Source: Jongsikchunia kroppenstedtii DSM 45133 (GTDB lineage: Bacteria; Actinomycetota; Actinomycetes; Mycobacteriales; Mycobacteriaceae). Taken from it: a DNA stretch of 64,000 nucleotides. The translations under genes and the position numbers were made by a program. Positions 40,410 to 49,436 of this stretch are shown here, in pieces (position 1 is the stretch's first letter; each line of letters starts with the position of its first letter). The DNA lies in NCBI RefSeq assembly GCF_000380485.1, contig NZ_AQYG01000046.1:1-64000 (forward strand), given 5' to 3'. The notes under the pieces were generated by a model. The model was given only the letters and a program-made list of their open reading frames with translations, had not been told where the DNA came from and ran no database searches.

Positions 40410-43400
40410 TCAGCGGGCGCGGGCCGCCCGCGCCGCGTCCACGACTGCGGACAGTTCCATCCGCCCGGCCTGCGTCTCGATGTCGACGAGTTCGGCCTCC
40501 CGTCCGGGCCCGAGGTCCGACCGCACGGCCGCGACCAGCCGGCACTTCAGGAGATCCGGCGCGCCACCGGTGTATTCGCACAGCTCCCTCGCCCGCTTCA
40601 ACGCCTCGTCACCGTCCGCGTCCTGGCCGAGCAGATAGTGCAGTTGGGCGAGCACGAGATCGACCGGGCCGACGCAGCCCACTTGACCCACCGTCGCGAT
40701 GTACCCGCGGAACGGGATCAGATAGTCGATGAATCGCGGTGCCCAGTCGGCCATGTCTAGTTCGACGACGATGTTGGCGAGGATCACCGCCTGCGCGAGC
40801 GACGTCCAGACCATCGGCTGGGAGTGCGCGATCCAGGCCGTCACCATCGCGCGGGCCAGCTCATCGTCGCCGTGGTCGCGGGCTACGATCGCGACACCCG
40901 ACGCGAGCAATACCGCCACCCGGTTTTCCGGGGCGACCGTCACCGCCGCCCTGGCCCAGCCGATCCGATCGCCCCGCTCGATTCCCAGCACGTCGTCGCC
41001 GATCTCGTCGAACAGGCCGCGCTGTGTCGCCATCGCCATCGTGGCCAGCGCACCCGACCCGGCCACGTACAGCTCGGTCTGGCGATGCACCGCGATGGCG
41101 GTGCCGAGATGAGAGCGGGCGAGATCGAATTCGCCGCGCCACACCGCGAGCGCCGCCTGCATCCATCGAAGCTGTGCGCGCAGAATCGGCAATCGCATAC
41201 GTTCACTGCCGGCGATGCCGCGCCGCAGGTGGTGCTCGGTCGCCTCGATGTCGCCGAGCGTCATCGTCGCCATCGTGATCACCGAGTCGGTGATCACCAG
41301 ATCGACCGGTGAACCGACGTGCGGCAGCTGCTGGATCGCGCGGGCGAGATCCATGGTCTCCTGCGCCCGATCGGCCGCACCCGCATAGGTGATGAGCCGA
41401 GCGAGCATGACATCGGCGGATACGTCCGGATCGTCCAGCGATTCGGCCAGCGCCTCGGCTCTCGCCAGGTAGTCGGCCGGCACGGCGGCGTCCGGGTGGT
41501 AGCAGTGTCCGATCGCCAGCGCCCCCAGCACACGCGCGGCGCTCGCGGGATCATCGACGACGCAGGCCTCTGCATCGGCCAACACCCCATGCAGCGAACT
41601 GATCTCGGCGGTCGGCGCGATCCACGGCCAGCCGCCGCCGGCGCGCACCAGGGCACTGGCGAGGCGGCCGGCGGTCGCGGTGCCCCCAGCCCGGATCGCC
41701 TCACCGAGCCGGGCTTCGACGGTGTCGAGGACCAGCTGGACGCGTCCGGCGCGCGACTGCGCACCGAGCATGTCGATGAGCAATCCGTCCCGCACGGCGA
41801 CGTCCTGGTCGGCCTGCGGCAGAGATTCGTAGGTCCGCAGCGCCGACTGCAGCCAGTAGGCGGAGTTCTCCGAATCCCACCGCGCCGTCGCCTCGGCCGC
41901 CGCCGCCCGGCAGGCCTCGATCGCCTCCGAGGTCTCGACGATCGGCAGCGCGGCCAGCAGATGCCCGGCCCGGCGGGCCGTCACATCCTGTCCCCCTTGT
42001 TCTTTCAATATCTCCGCCACCCGAAGGTTGATCCGGCAGCGGCGCAGTGGGCGGATCGACGCCATCGCCTCCTCGCGCAGCAGCGCGTGCCCGAACACGG
42101 TTCGGCGACGGCCCGGCTCGGCGACCACGATGCGCTCGTCGGCCGCCTCGTCGAGGCAGTCGGCGATGCTCTCGAGGTCGCGGCCCATCACCTCGGCGAC
42201 CAGTCGCGGATCGATCTCGTCGCCGATCACCGACGCATAGCCGACGACTTCGAGCACCGCGGGATCGAGCGAGGCCAGCCGGCGGTCCAGCACCGACCGC
42301 ACCGCGGCCGGAATCACCTCGCGCCGTTCCGAACTCGGCAGTCGCGCATATTCGGATACGTACAGCGGATTGCCGCCGGTGCGGTCGAACAGCATGTCGA
42401 CTTCGTCCACCGCTACATCGGCGCCGGCGACCTGTTCGACGAGCAGCCGCACCTCGTCCCGGCGCAATGCCGGCACGGTGATCACCCGACCGACGCGCAC
42501 GAGCGCCGCGCGCAGGCGTTCGACCGCGGGCTCGATCTCTTCTTCGCGGACCGTGACGATCATCCGCAGCGGGCAATCGCGCGTCGTGCCCGTCAGGTAC
42601 ACGAGCAGGCCGAGCGACATCGGGTCGGCCCACTGCACGTCGTCGATGATCACGGTCAGCGGTTGCTGCCGGGCGGCCGACTCGATCAGCGACTGCACCC
42701 GCTCGTATACAGCGAAGCGAGCCCCGTCCGCGTCCGCGTCGGCGGGCACCGACAAGACGTCGGCCGGGTCGGCGGCGAGGTCGCGGCACAGCTGGCGCAG
42801 CGGCCACCACGCGGGCAGCCCGCCGGCATCCGGGCAGCGGATCCAGACGACTTTGTCACCGGCCGCCGCCGCGATCCGCGCGGCCTCTTGGGCGAGCCGG
42901 GTCTTGCCGATGCCGGCGGGGCCGGACAGCGCCAGCCACCCCGCGACGGCCCGATCGGCCTCCAAGAACTCTCGGACCGAACGCATCTCGGAGTCGCGGC
43001 CGACCAGCGACCCGACCGCGTCGTCGATCGCCGCCGTCACCGGCGCATCCGCGACGTCGACGGCGATCGCCGGCTCGGCCGCCACTGATACCGTCGTCGA
43101 ACCGGACCAGTGCGGCTCGCGCGGCCACGCGGCGATCTCCGGATCATGACGCAGGATCGATCCCTGCAGCTCGCGCAGCTCCGTTCCCGGATCGAGTCCC
43201 AGCTCCGCGTCCAATGTCTCGGAATGCTCGGTGAAAACGCTGAGCGCCTCGGCGCCCCGACCGGCCCGATAGAGCGCAAGCATGTGCAGCCACACCCCGC
43301 GTTCGCGCAACGGATCCTCGCCCCGCAGCGCGGCGATCTCGGCGAGGGCGGCACCGGTGTCGGCCGCCGCGAGCAGCGCCGTGATGTGTGCCTCGGCAAC

Positions 43401-43886
43401 GGCCCGCCGGGTCTCGGTCAGGGCAGAGGCTTCGATGGCGACCCAGTCCTGGTCGCCGGCGTCCTGCAACAACGGACCGCGCCACAACCGCAGTGCGGTC
43501 TCGCTCAGCTCGCGTGCCGCGTCCCAGCGCTGTTCCTCGGTCGCAGCCCGCACCTGCTTCGCCAACGCGCCGAACTCCAGCATGTCCACTCGGTCGTCGG
43601 CCAGGCTCAATCGATACCCCGGCTTAACCCGCTCGATCGGCGACCGGTCGCCCGCCTGATCGCGCAGGGCCCGCCGCAGGTTGGAGATATACGCCTGCAG
43701 GCTGGTCGACGCGGCCGGTGGCGGAGACTCGCCCCACACGGCATCGACGAGACGATCGGTCGACACCACGGCGCCGCGGGCGAGTACCAGCGCCGACAGG
43801 ACGACCCGCTGCTTCGGCGAACCGAGATCGACCGGGACCCCGTCCTGCCGCACCTCGAGCGGTCCCAGCATCAGGAACTCGCGCAT
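40410..43886 (-). CDS. Large BTAD/AfsR-type transcriptional regulator with ATPase domain
   Basis: A 1158-residue regulator. Residues 1-95 form an OmpR-like winged helix (MREFLMLGPLEVRQDGVPVDLGSPKQRVVLSALVLARGAVVSTDRLVDAVWGE), and residues about 100-245 a BTAD tetratricopeptide-like domain (ETRRAVAEAHITALLAAADTGAA...LDAELGLDPGTELREL). An AAA16-type ATPase follows with P-loop LALSGPAGIGKTRLAQ (near residue 320) and Walker B LTVIIDDVQWADP. The rest is a long helical repeat region of about 500 residues. There is no C-terminal LuxR HTH, unlike MalT/LAL regulators. An AAGGGGG ribosome site supports the ATG at 43886; the frame continues open to 45170 but overlaps the MFS gene. It probably controls the adjacent efflux pump and hydrolase. 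Confidence 0.9.
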   Translation of the reverse strand: MREFLMLGPLEVRQDGVPVDLGSPKQRVVLSALVLARGAVVSTDRLVDAVWGESPPPAASTSLQAYISNLRRALRDQAGDRSPIERVKPGYRLSLADDRVDMLEFGALAKQVRAATEEQRWDAARELSETALRLWRGPLLQDAGDQDWVAIEASALTETRRAVAEAHITALLAAADTGAALAEIAALRGEDPLRERGVWLHMLALYRAGRGAEALSVFTEHSETLDAELGLDPGTELRELQGSILRHDPEIAAWPREPHWSGSTTVSVAAEPAIAVDVADAPVTAAIDDAVGSLVGRDSEMRSVREFLEADRAVAGWLALSGPAGIGKTRLAQEAARIAAAAGDKVVWIRCPDAGGLPAWWPLRQLCRDLAADPADVLSVPADADADGARFAVYERVQSLIESAARQQPLTVIIDDVQWADPMSLGLLVYLTGTTRDCPLRMIVTVREEEIEPAVERLRAALVRVGRVITVPALRRDEVRLLVEQVAGADVAVDEVDMLFDRTGGNPLYVSEYARLPSSERREVIPAAVRSVLDRRLASLDPAVLEVVGYASVIGDEIDPRLVAEVMGRDLESIADCLDEAADERIVVAEPGRRRTVFGHALLREEAMASIRPLRRCRINLRVAEILKEQGGQDVTARRAGHLLAALPIVETSEAIEACRAAAAEATARWDSENSAYWLQSALRTYESLPQADQDVAVRDGLLIDMLGAQSRAGRVQLVLDTVEARLGEAIRAGGTATAGRLASALVRAGGGWPWIAPTAEISSLHGVLADAEACVVDDPASAARVLGALAIGHCYHPDAAVPADYLARAEALAESLDDPDVSADVMLARLITYAGAADRAQETMDLARAIQQLPHVGSPVDLVITDSVITMATMTLGDIEATEHHLRRGIAGSERMRLPILRAQLRWMQAALAVWRGEFDLARSHLGTAIAVHRQTELYVAGSGALATMAMATQRGLFDEIGDDVLGIERGDRIGWARAAVTVAPENRVAVLLASGVAIVARDHGDDELARAMVTAWIAHSQPMVWTSLAQAVILANIVVELDMADWAPRFIDYLIPFRGYIATVGQVGCVGPVDLVLAQLHYLLGQDADGDEALKRARELCEYTGGAPDLLKCRLVAAVRSDLGPGREAELVDIETQAGRMELSAVVDAARAARAR

Positions 43887-43984
43887 CGAACCCCCTTGTC
43901 CGGCTAGCCCGGATTGCCCGGAACGAATAGGGGCACAGTGTACTTCCCGCCCGGGCACTTTCCATGGGACGATCCCCGATCGCA

Positions 43985-45475
43985 TCAACCACGACGGACA
44001 AGACTCGTGCGCGTCTCGGCCACGGTCCGCACCGGCGGGGCCGCCAGCGCGCCGTCGTCGGTGGTCGCACGCGCCGATCGCATGGCGACCACGACCACCA
44101 GGGCGCCGCACACCGCGATGATGCAGCTGGTCCACAGCGCGGCGCGGAGGCCATCGACATAGGCGGTCGGCGAGCCGCCCTGCAGCACCGACTGCGCCGG
44201 GAACAGCGCGCCGAGGGCCGCGACACCGAGCGCGATGCCGGCTTGCCGGAAGACGTCGTTGATTCCGGCGACCAGGCCGGCGTCGTCCCGCCGGTTCTCC
44301 GCCAGCACCACTCCGCTGATCACCGGATTGAACAGTCCCGCGCCGATCGATGCGACCACGAAGCCCGGCACCAGGACCCAGCCGCTGGAATCCGGCTCGG
44401 CGACCGTCATCCAGAGGAGCCCGGCGGCGACCGCCAGCATCGCCAGCGACAGCAGGATCCACGGACGGATCCGGCCGATAAGTTGGCTGGTGAGTCCCGC
44501 GACCATGAACATCGCCAGCGTTCCCGGCAGGTAGACGAGGCCGGCCTTGATCGCCGACATGCCCAGCACGCCCTGCAGGTAGATCGTCACGTAGACGAAG
44601 CACGCGAACATCGATGCCGAGATCGCGAAGGTCACCATCTGTGCGCCCGCGAACGACGCGCCCGTGAACATGCCCAGCGGCAGCATCGGCTCTGCTACAA
44701 CGGATTCGGCCACCAGAAAGGCCAGCAGGGCGGCGACGGCCAGCGCGAACACGGCCACCGTGCGCCCGTCCGACCAGCCGCGGGCGTTGGCTTCGATGAA
44801 GCCATAGGTGAGCACCCCCAGACTGACGGTGGCGGTCACCTGCCCCCAGTAGTCGTTGCGGCGCGGCGCACTGCTCCGCGATTCGTCGACCCATCGCGTC
44901 CCCACCAGCATGAGCACGCCGACCGGGATGTTGATCTGGAAGATGGCACGCCAATCGAGCAGTTCCGTCAACGCGCCGCCCAGCAGCGGCCCGATCGCGA
45001 AGGATGCACCGATCGTCGCGCCGTATGCGGCGAGCGACTTCGTCCGTTCGGCCGAGCCGGGAAACGCGTGCGACAGCAGGGCCAACGATGTCGCGAACAG
45101 CAGTGCGGCGCCGAGGCCCTGGGCGACGCGTGCCGCGTTGAGCATCACCATCGTCTCGGCTGCTGCGCATATCACCGAGGCGACGGTGAAAATGATTGCC
45201 CCGATGATGAATACGTAGCGTCGGCCGACGCGATCAGCCCAGGCGCCCGCGCTGAGCACCACGGTCGCCAACGCCAGTGTGTAGCCGTCGATCACCCACT
45301 TCAGCGCGCCCATCCCGGCATCGAACTCACGCGTGATCGCCGGTATCGCTGTGTTGACGATCGCGATGTCGAGCATCAGCATCGCCGTGGCCACACAGAC
45401 CACTGCAAGCGTAATACGCTGCCCAACAGTAAATTTCGAGGTTTCCGCCCCGGAGTGAACGCCAGTGCCCGTCAT
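43985..45475 (-). CDS. DHA2 family MFS drug efflux transporter (EmrB/QacA type)
   Basis: A 496-residue, 14-helix proton antiporter. The first helix carries VCVATAMLMLDIAIVNTAIPAI (the D-x-x-I-V-N motif of 14-TMS exporters). The loop WADRVGRRYVF is the family A motif, and AYGATIGASFAIGPLLGGALTELLDWRAIFQINIPVG is the antiporter motif C region. The remaining helices follow regularly to ALWTSCIIAVCGALVVVVAM. Expected role is export of hydrophobic drugs or natural products across the plasma membrane. It lies between an alpha/beta hydrolase (90 bp upstream) and the BTAD regulator (98 bp downstream), all on the same strand. Confidence 0.93.
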   Translation of the reverse strand: MTGTGVHSGAETSKFTVGQRITLAVVCVATAMLMLDIAIVNTAIPAITREFDAGMGALKWVIDGYTLALATVVLSAGAWADRVGRRYVFIIGAIIFTVASVICAAAETMVMLNAARVAQGLGAALLFATSLALLSHAFPGSAERTKSLAAYGATIGASFAIGPLLGGALTELLDWRAIFQINIPVGVLMLVGTRWVDESRSSAPRRNDYWGQVTATVSLGVLTYGFIEANARGWSDGRTVAVFALAVAALLAFLVAESVVAEPMLPLGMFTGASFAGAQMVTFAISASMFACFVYVTIYLQGVLGMSAIKAGLVYLPGTLAMFMVAGLTSQLIGRIRPWILLSLAMLAVAAGLLWMTVAEPDSSGWVLVPGFVVASIGAGLFNPVISGVVLAENRRDDAGLVAGINDVFRQAGIALGVAALGALFPAQSVLQGGSPTAYVDGLRAALWTSCIIAVCGALVVVVAMRSARATTDDGALAAPPVRTVAETRTSLVRRG

Positions 45476-45564
45476 GATTCCGCCATTTCTGTCGATCCAT
45501 CAGTGACGACAGGATGGCCACGGGCGCTTGGAGCCCCCTTGCGGTCGGCTTGCCGACCGGCTCG

Positions 45565-46326
45565 TCAGGCCGCCGCGGCGCCGCCGCCTCGCAGATGTCT
45601 GACGAAGAAGCGGGTGTCGATCCGGTCGACCGGCACCGTGAAATGACTGCCCGGGAACGCGTGCAGCGTCTTGTCCAACGAACCAAACTCGCCGAACAAT
45701 GTCAGGCCCGAGTCGCGATCGATCTCGTCGTCGTCCCAGGGCAGCAGGAATTCGATCGGAATGCTGACCTGGCGGGCGGCCCGGATGAGTTCGTCGTACA
45801 CGAATACGCCGCCGAAGATCGCCGCTGTGATGCGAGGGTCGACCGCAGCCAGCGGGATTCCGATCGCGCTCGCAAGAGTCATTCCCGAGTACCCGATGGG
45901 GCCGCCGTCGCCGATCTCGGGAAGTCGGGTCAACGCGTCGATCGTCGCGCGCCACTCCGGCACGGCCCGGTCGGCGAGCGAGGCGTTGTAGGCGGCGATG
46001 GTCGACGCCATCGATCGGCCCGCGGCACGGTCGGCGAACATCGCCTCGACCCACCGCTGGTCCTCGGTGGATCGCGGGCGGTCGCCGTGGCCCGGCGCAT
46101 CGATCGCGGCCACCGCGAACCCGTCGTGGAGCACCGCGTCGCGGGCCCGCCCGACCAGCCTGGCCGATCGTTTGTGCAACCCGCCGCCATGACCCATGAG
46201 GACGAGCGGGGTACCCGGCGACGCCGATTCCGGTGACCACAGCACCCCGGGAACGTCGTCGATCAGAAAGTCGCGCTCGACGATGCCGTCGGCGATCGCC
46301 TGCGTGGTGAAAAGTGAAGTGTGCAT
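45565..46326 (-). CDS. Alpha/beta hydrolase (dienelactone hydrolase-like)
   Basis: A 253-residue alpha/beta hydrolase. Oxyanion region LVLMGHGGGLHKRS, the strand VAAIDAPGHGDRP, nucleophile elbow GPIGYSGMTLASAIG (Ser near residue 145, with Met where most families have Gly), Asp in FLLPWDDDEIDRDSG, and His in HAFPGSHFTVPVD. No signal peptide, so it acts in the cytoplasm, perhaps on an ester or lactone. First gene of the hydrolase-MFS-regulator set. An imperfect dyad lies directly over its ribosome site (46334-46360). This gene, the pump and the regulator interrupt an order otherwise conserved with mycobacteria. Confidence 0.88.
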   Translation of the reverse strand: MHTSLFTTQAIADGIVERDFLIDDVPGVLWSPESASPGTPLVLMGHGGGLHKRSARLVGRARDAVLHDGFAVAAIDAPGHGDRPRSTEDQRWVEAMFADRAAGRSMASTIAAYNASLADRAVPEWRATIDALTRLPEIGDGGPIGYSGMTLASAIGIPLAAVDPRITAAIFGGVFVYDELIRAARQVSIPIEFLLPWDDDEIDRDSGLTLFGEFGSLDKTLHAFPGSHFTVPVDRIDTRFFVRHLRGGGAAAA

Positions 46327-46333
46327 TGGGTTG

Positions 46334-46360
46334 TGCCTTTCGAAGAATTCATGAGAGGCA
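46334..46360. promoter_or_regulatory. Imperfect dyad over the hydrolase ribosome-binding site
   Basis: Arms TGCCTTTC and GAGAGGCA (7 of 8 matched) separated by 11 bp. On the minus strand the arm nearest the gene is GAAAGGCA, which contains the probable AAAGG ribosome site of the hydrolase, eight bases before its ATG. Could be an operator for the nearby regulator or an RNA switch. Confidence 0.4.
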
Positions 46361-46455
46361 CTCCCTGCGACCTAGGCCGGTCGCGAGATCGTGAACTCGG
46401 AAGGGAGTACCCACGGGGATACGTTGCTCATGGGTCTCACCTCCAGCACGTCACG

Positions 46456-47364
46456 TCACGAACTACGGGAAAGCGTAGCCACCTCATCCGGGACTGGCGA
46501 AGCATTTATCGGCCCCCGCCGATCGACGCCGAGCACCACGCGTTCGCACCGGTCGGCGAGCTCGCGCCTATCCCCCGCCGGCAGTTCCAGTTCGTGGATC
46601 CGCACGCGCACCGTGATCGATGGGGCCGCCAGCACGCGGCGCAGGGTGTCGCCCAGGCCGTCGTCACCGATGAATCCGGCCTCGGCAGCCGCCGAACCAT
46701 CGCGATGGTGGTAGCTGACGGTGATCGGCAGCACCGGCACCGCGGCGATCGTGGCCGCCTCGAAGAATGCCGGGTGAAAGCGGCCGGCGCCGCGATGGAC
46801 ATGCCCTCCGCGATCGACGCCGGGCGCGCCGCAGAAAGTGGTGCCTTCGGGGAACACCGCGACCGACTCATGCAGCTGCAGCCGACCGGTCACCGCGTGG
46901 ACCGTGGCGGGCAGATCCCGCAACGACTGCCGGCGCAGCGGAATGATGCCGAATCGGCGGCAGAGGAAGCCGGTCGCGGCCGACTCCACCACCTCCGCCT
47001 TCGCCACGAACCGGGCCGGGACCACCGCCGCGATCGCCGCGATGTCCAGGAAGGACACGTGATTGGCGACCACCAGGCCGACACCGCGCCCGGCGAAGGG
47101 CCGCTCGTCGACCACCTCGATCCGAACTCCGAGCGCGGCCAGCAGCCGTGCTGCGGCGCGGCGCGCGAACCGCCGACGCACGACACCCGGCAGCGGGGCG
47201 ACCATCACGGCCAGCGCGAGCAGCCAGCCCGCCGTCGCGACCAGCCGGACGACGCGACCGCAGCGCGCGATCGCCGACACCCGCGCCTGCGGCGCGATGC
47301 AGCCGTCGCCGCAAGCACTCACCGGAAACCAGCCATGAACGGGTACGAGCGCCGGCGCGGACAT
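46456..47364 (-). CDS. 1-acyl-glycerol-phosphate-type acyltransferase (PlsC/LPLAT family)
   Basis: A 302-residue lysophospholipid acyltransferase-like protein (Rv3026c position). The catalytic block VVANHVSFLDIAAI has the NHxxxxD motif (near residue 110), and FPEGTTFCG is the substrate-phosphate motif (near residue 185). Two hydrophobic segments around residues 40-60 (VVRLVATAGWLLALAVMVAPLPG) anchor it to the membrane. It transfers acyl chains to a lipid-like acceptor; the acceptor is unknown. Overlaps by one base with the upstream GNAT gene, which has a lipid-acyltransferase-like domain, so the two probably build the same lipid. Confidence 0.9.
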   Translation of the reverse strand: MSAPALVPVHGWFPVSACGDGCIAPQARVSAIARCGRVVRLVATAGWLLALAVMVAPLPGVVRRRFARRAAARLLAALGVRIEVVDERPFAGRGVGLVVANHVSFLDIAAIAAVVPARFVAKAEVVESAATGFLCRRFGIIPLRRQSLRDLPATVHAVTGRLQLHESVAVFPEGTTFCGAPGVDRGGHVHRGAGRFHPAFFEAATIAAVPVLPITVSYHHRDGSAAAEAGFIGDDGLGDTLRRVLAAPSITVRVRIHELELPAGDRRELADRCERVVLGVDRRGPINASPVPDEVATLSRSS

Positions 47365-48185
47365 CAGATACTGCGCTCCGCAGCGAGGGCCGCCGATTGC
47401 AGCCGCTGCACATATCTCTCGTTGGCAGTTCGTCGGTCGAGCAGCGTGACGAAGTCGGCCACGCCGAAGTCCGGATCATGGCCCGGTTCGCCGCAGATCA
47501 CCGCGCCCATCCGCAGATAGCCGCGCAGCAGCGGCGGGAACTTCAGCAGCCGCGGCGGCTCGATGTCGTCCAGGCGTCGACCGTCGAGCACCACCCGCCG
47601 GTGCGGAAACACCTGCCACGGCGCCTGGTGGCGATCGCGGACGTAGTCGCGCAGTCCTCGAACCTGCTCGCCCGGCACGTCCGCGGGATCGACCTGAACG
47701 GGGACCGACGTGCAGCCGGCGAGGTAGCGGTAGCCGGTGACGTCGAGGTAGCGCACGATGCCCGACCACATCAGGGCGAGCACGCTGCCCGAGCGGTGCC
47801 CGGCCGCGACCGTCGCCCGGCCCATCTCGACCAGCTGCGGCGCAATGGGATCCAGCTCGGCGATGTCGAATTCCGTTGCGGTGTAGAGGCCGCCGGCCGC
47901 GATCGCGCCGGGCGGCGGCAGCATGCGGTAGCAGCCGATCACCTCGCCGGTGGGCTCATGCCGGGCGATCAGGTGATCGCAGAACTCGTCGAAGCGGTCG
48001 ATGTCGCGGCCATCGGTGACACCGGCCATCGCCGACTCGTATCCGGGTTCGGTCGCGAAGACCTGATAGCGCAGTCGCTGCACCGCGGCGATGTCGTCGG
48101 GTGCGGTCGTCAGCTCGAGCCGATAGTCACCCGCCTGCGCGAGCACCCGGTCGGCTGCTGTCGTTTCTGTCAAGAAAACGGTCAT
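47364..48185 (-). CDS. GNAT-fold N-acyltransferase (OlsB/hemolysin-like, Rv3027c-like)
   Basis: A 273-residue protein of the Acetyltransf_5 group, to which ornithine-lipid N-acyltransferase OlsB belongs. Visible signatures: YRLELTTAPDDIAAVQRLRYQVFATEPGYES (N-terminal acyl-recognition), DEFCDHLIARHEPTGEVIGCYRMLPP, and ELGRxxV-like VEMGRATVAAGHRSGSVLALMWSGIVRYL. The partner acyltransferase gene follows with a 1-bp overlap; a pair of this kind (OlsB plus OlsA-like LPLAT) makes acylated amino-acid lipids in other bacteria. Whether that is true here is an inference from domain pairing. Confidence 0.87.
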   Translation of the reverse strand: MTVFLTETTAADRVLAQAGDYRLELTTAPDDIAAVQRLRYQVFATEPGYESAMAGVTDGRDIDRFDEFCDHLIARHEPTGEVIGCYRMLPPPGAIAAGGLYTATEFDIAELDPIAPQLVEMGRATVAAGHRSGSVLALMWSGIVRYLDVTGYRYLAGCTSVPVQVDPADVPGEQVRGLRDYVRDRHQAPWQVFPHRRVVLDGRRLDDIEPPRLLKFPPLLRGYLRMGAVICGEPGHDPDFGVADFVTLLDRRTANERYVQRLQSAALAAERSI

Positions 48186-48251
48186 GCGCTAGGTGTATCG
48201 ACCGCGTCGGACTGCGGGACCTACGGCGGGTTTCGTGTCCTCACCACCATC

Positions 48252-48319
48252 GTGAACACCCTCGACGGGTTGGTGAACACCTCTCGAATCGTTTGCCCGC
48301 CGCTCGCACAGGTGAACCC
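48252..48319. repeat. Direct repeats GTGAACACC upstream of the acyltransferase pair
   Basis: GTGAACACC at 48252-48260 and 48273-48281, exactly 21 bp apart (two helix turns), and a partial third copy GTGAACCC at 48312-48319. They lie 67-134 bp upstream of the GNAT start. The placement suits a regulator site; nothing in the window identifies the regulator. Confidence 0.45.
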
Positions 48320-48377
48320 GGGCGAAACCGGGGACAACAAAACCCTGGGTCCGACAAACGGCGGTCTCCGACAGCAA

Positions 48378-48409
48378 AACGGCCCCCGAGTGCGCACTCG
48401 GGGGCCGTT
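48378..48409 (-). terminator. Terminator after etfA
   Basis: A perfect 32-bp palindrome with 16-base arms (AACGGCCCCCGAGTGC and its complement), no loop spacer, followed on the minus strand by TTTTGC. It starts 22 bp beyond the etfA stop. Confidence 0.88.
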
Positions 48410-48431
48410 CTGTTGACGCTCAGTCAGCGCA

Positions 48432-49382
48432 TCACTTGCGCTTCTTGACCTCTTCGGTCAGCTGCGGCGCGACGTTGAACAGGTCGCCCACGATGCCGTA
48501 GTCGGCGATCTCGAAGATCGGCGCTTCCTCGTCCTTATTGACGGCGACGATGGTCTTCGACGTCTGCATGCCGGCGCGGTGCTGGATGGCGCCCGAGATG
48601 CCCAGGGCGACATACAGCTGCGGCGACACGGTCTTGCCGGTCTGACCGACCTGGAACTGGCCCGGGTAGTAGCCCGAGTCGACGGCCGCACGCGAGGCGC
48701 CGACGGCGGCACCCAGCGAATCGGCGAGCTCCTCGACGACCGAGAACTTCTCGGCGCTGCCGACGCCGCGGCCACCGGAGACGACGATCGACGCCTCGGT
48801 CAGCTCCGGGCGGTCGCCACCGACATTCGGCTCGGCCGAAGTGATCTTGACGGCATTCTCGGCCGGGGCCGGAACCTCGACGTCGACCTTCTCGCCGGCG
48901 GCAGGCTGCGGGTCGGCCTCGATGCCACCCGGACGGACGCTGATCACCGGGGTGCCCTTGGCCTGGGCCTCGACGATGAACGCACCACCGAAGATCGAGT
49001 GGACGCCGACGCCGCCGTCCTTGACCTCGATGACGTCGGCGAGGACGCCCGAGCCCAGGCGTGCGCCCAGGCGACCGGCGATCTCCTTGCCGTCGGCGTT
49101 CGCCGGGACCAGGATGCCGGCGGGGCCGACCTGCTCGGCCAGCCCGGACAGCACGTCCACGGCCGGGGTGAGCAGGTACTGGCTCACGACGTCGGACTCG
49201 GCGGCGTACACCTTCTCGGCGCCGGCGGCCTTGAGGCCCTCCAGCAACTTGTCGGTGGTGCCCGGGGCGGCCACGACGACCGCGCTCGGGGTGCCGAGGG
49301 CACGGGCGGCGGTGATCAGTTCGGAGGTGACCTTCTTCAGCTCACCATCGGCGTGCTCGACGAGCACGAGTACTTCTGCCAT
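48432..49382 (-). CDS. etfA: Electron transfer flavoprotein subunit alpha
   Basis: FAD-binding subunit that passes electrons from acyl-CoA dehydrogenases to the respiratory chain. The 316-residue protein has the N-terminal alpha-domain ([30 protein letters not shown]) and the C-terminal FAD domain signature: [61 protein letters not shown], and [24 protein letters not shown]. etfB lies 54 bp upstream on the same strand; together they correspond to Rv3028c-Rv3029c. A strong hairpin ends the operon. Confidence 0.96.
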   Translation of the reverse strand: MAEVLVLVEHADGELKKVTSELITAARALGTPSAVVVAAPGTTDKLLEGLKAAGAEKVYAAESDVVSQYLLTPAVDVLSGLAEQVGPAGILVPANADGKEIAGRLGARLGSGVLADVIEVKDGGVGVHSIFGGAFIVEAQAKGTPVISVRPGGIEADPQPAAGEKVDVEVPAPAENAVKITSAEPNVGGDRPELTEASIVVSGGRGVGSAEKFSVVEELADSLGAAVGASRAAVDSGYYPGQFQVGQTGKTVSPQLYVALGISGAIQHRAGMQTSKTIVAVNKDEEAPIFEIADYGIVGDLFNVAPQLTEEVKKRK

Positions 49383-49436
49383 TGCTATTGCTCCTGAAAG
49401 TTCTGAGATTGAGGGATACGGATGTCGGTCGCCAGA

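Noticed and set aside
43887-45170. N-terminal extension of the BTAD regulator by about 430 codons
   Set aside because: The extension lies antiparallel-in-frame over the MFS transporter gene and has an arginine-rich random composition; the ATG at 43886 has a strong ribosome site and begins the known winged-helix domain.
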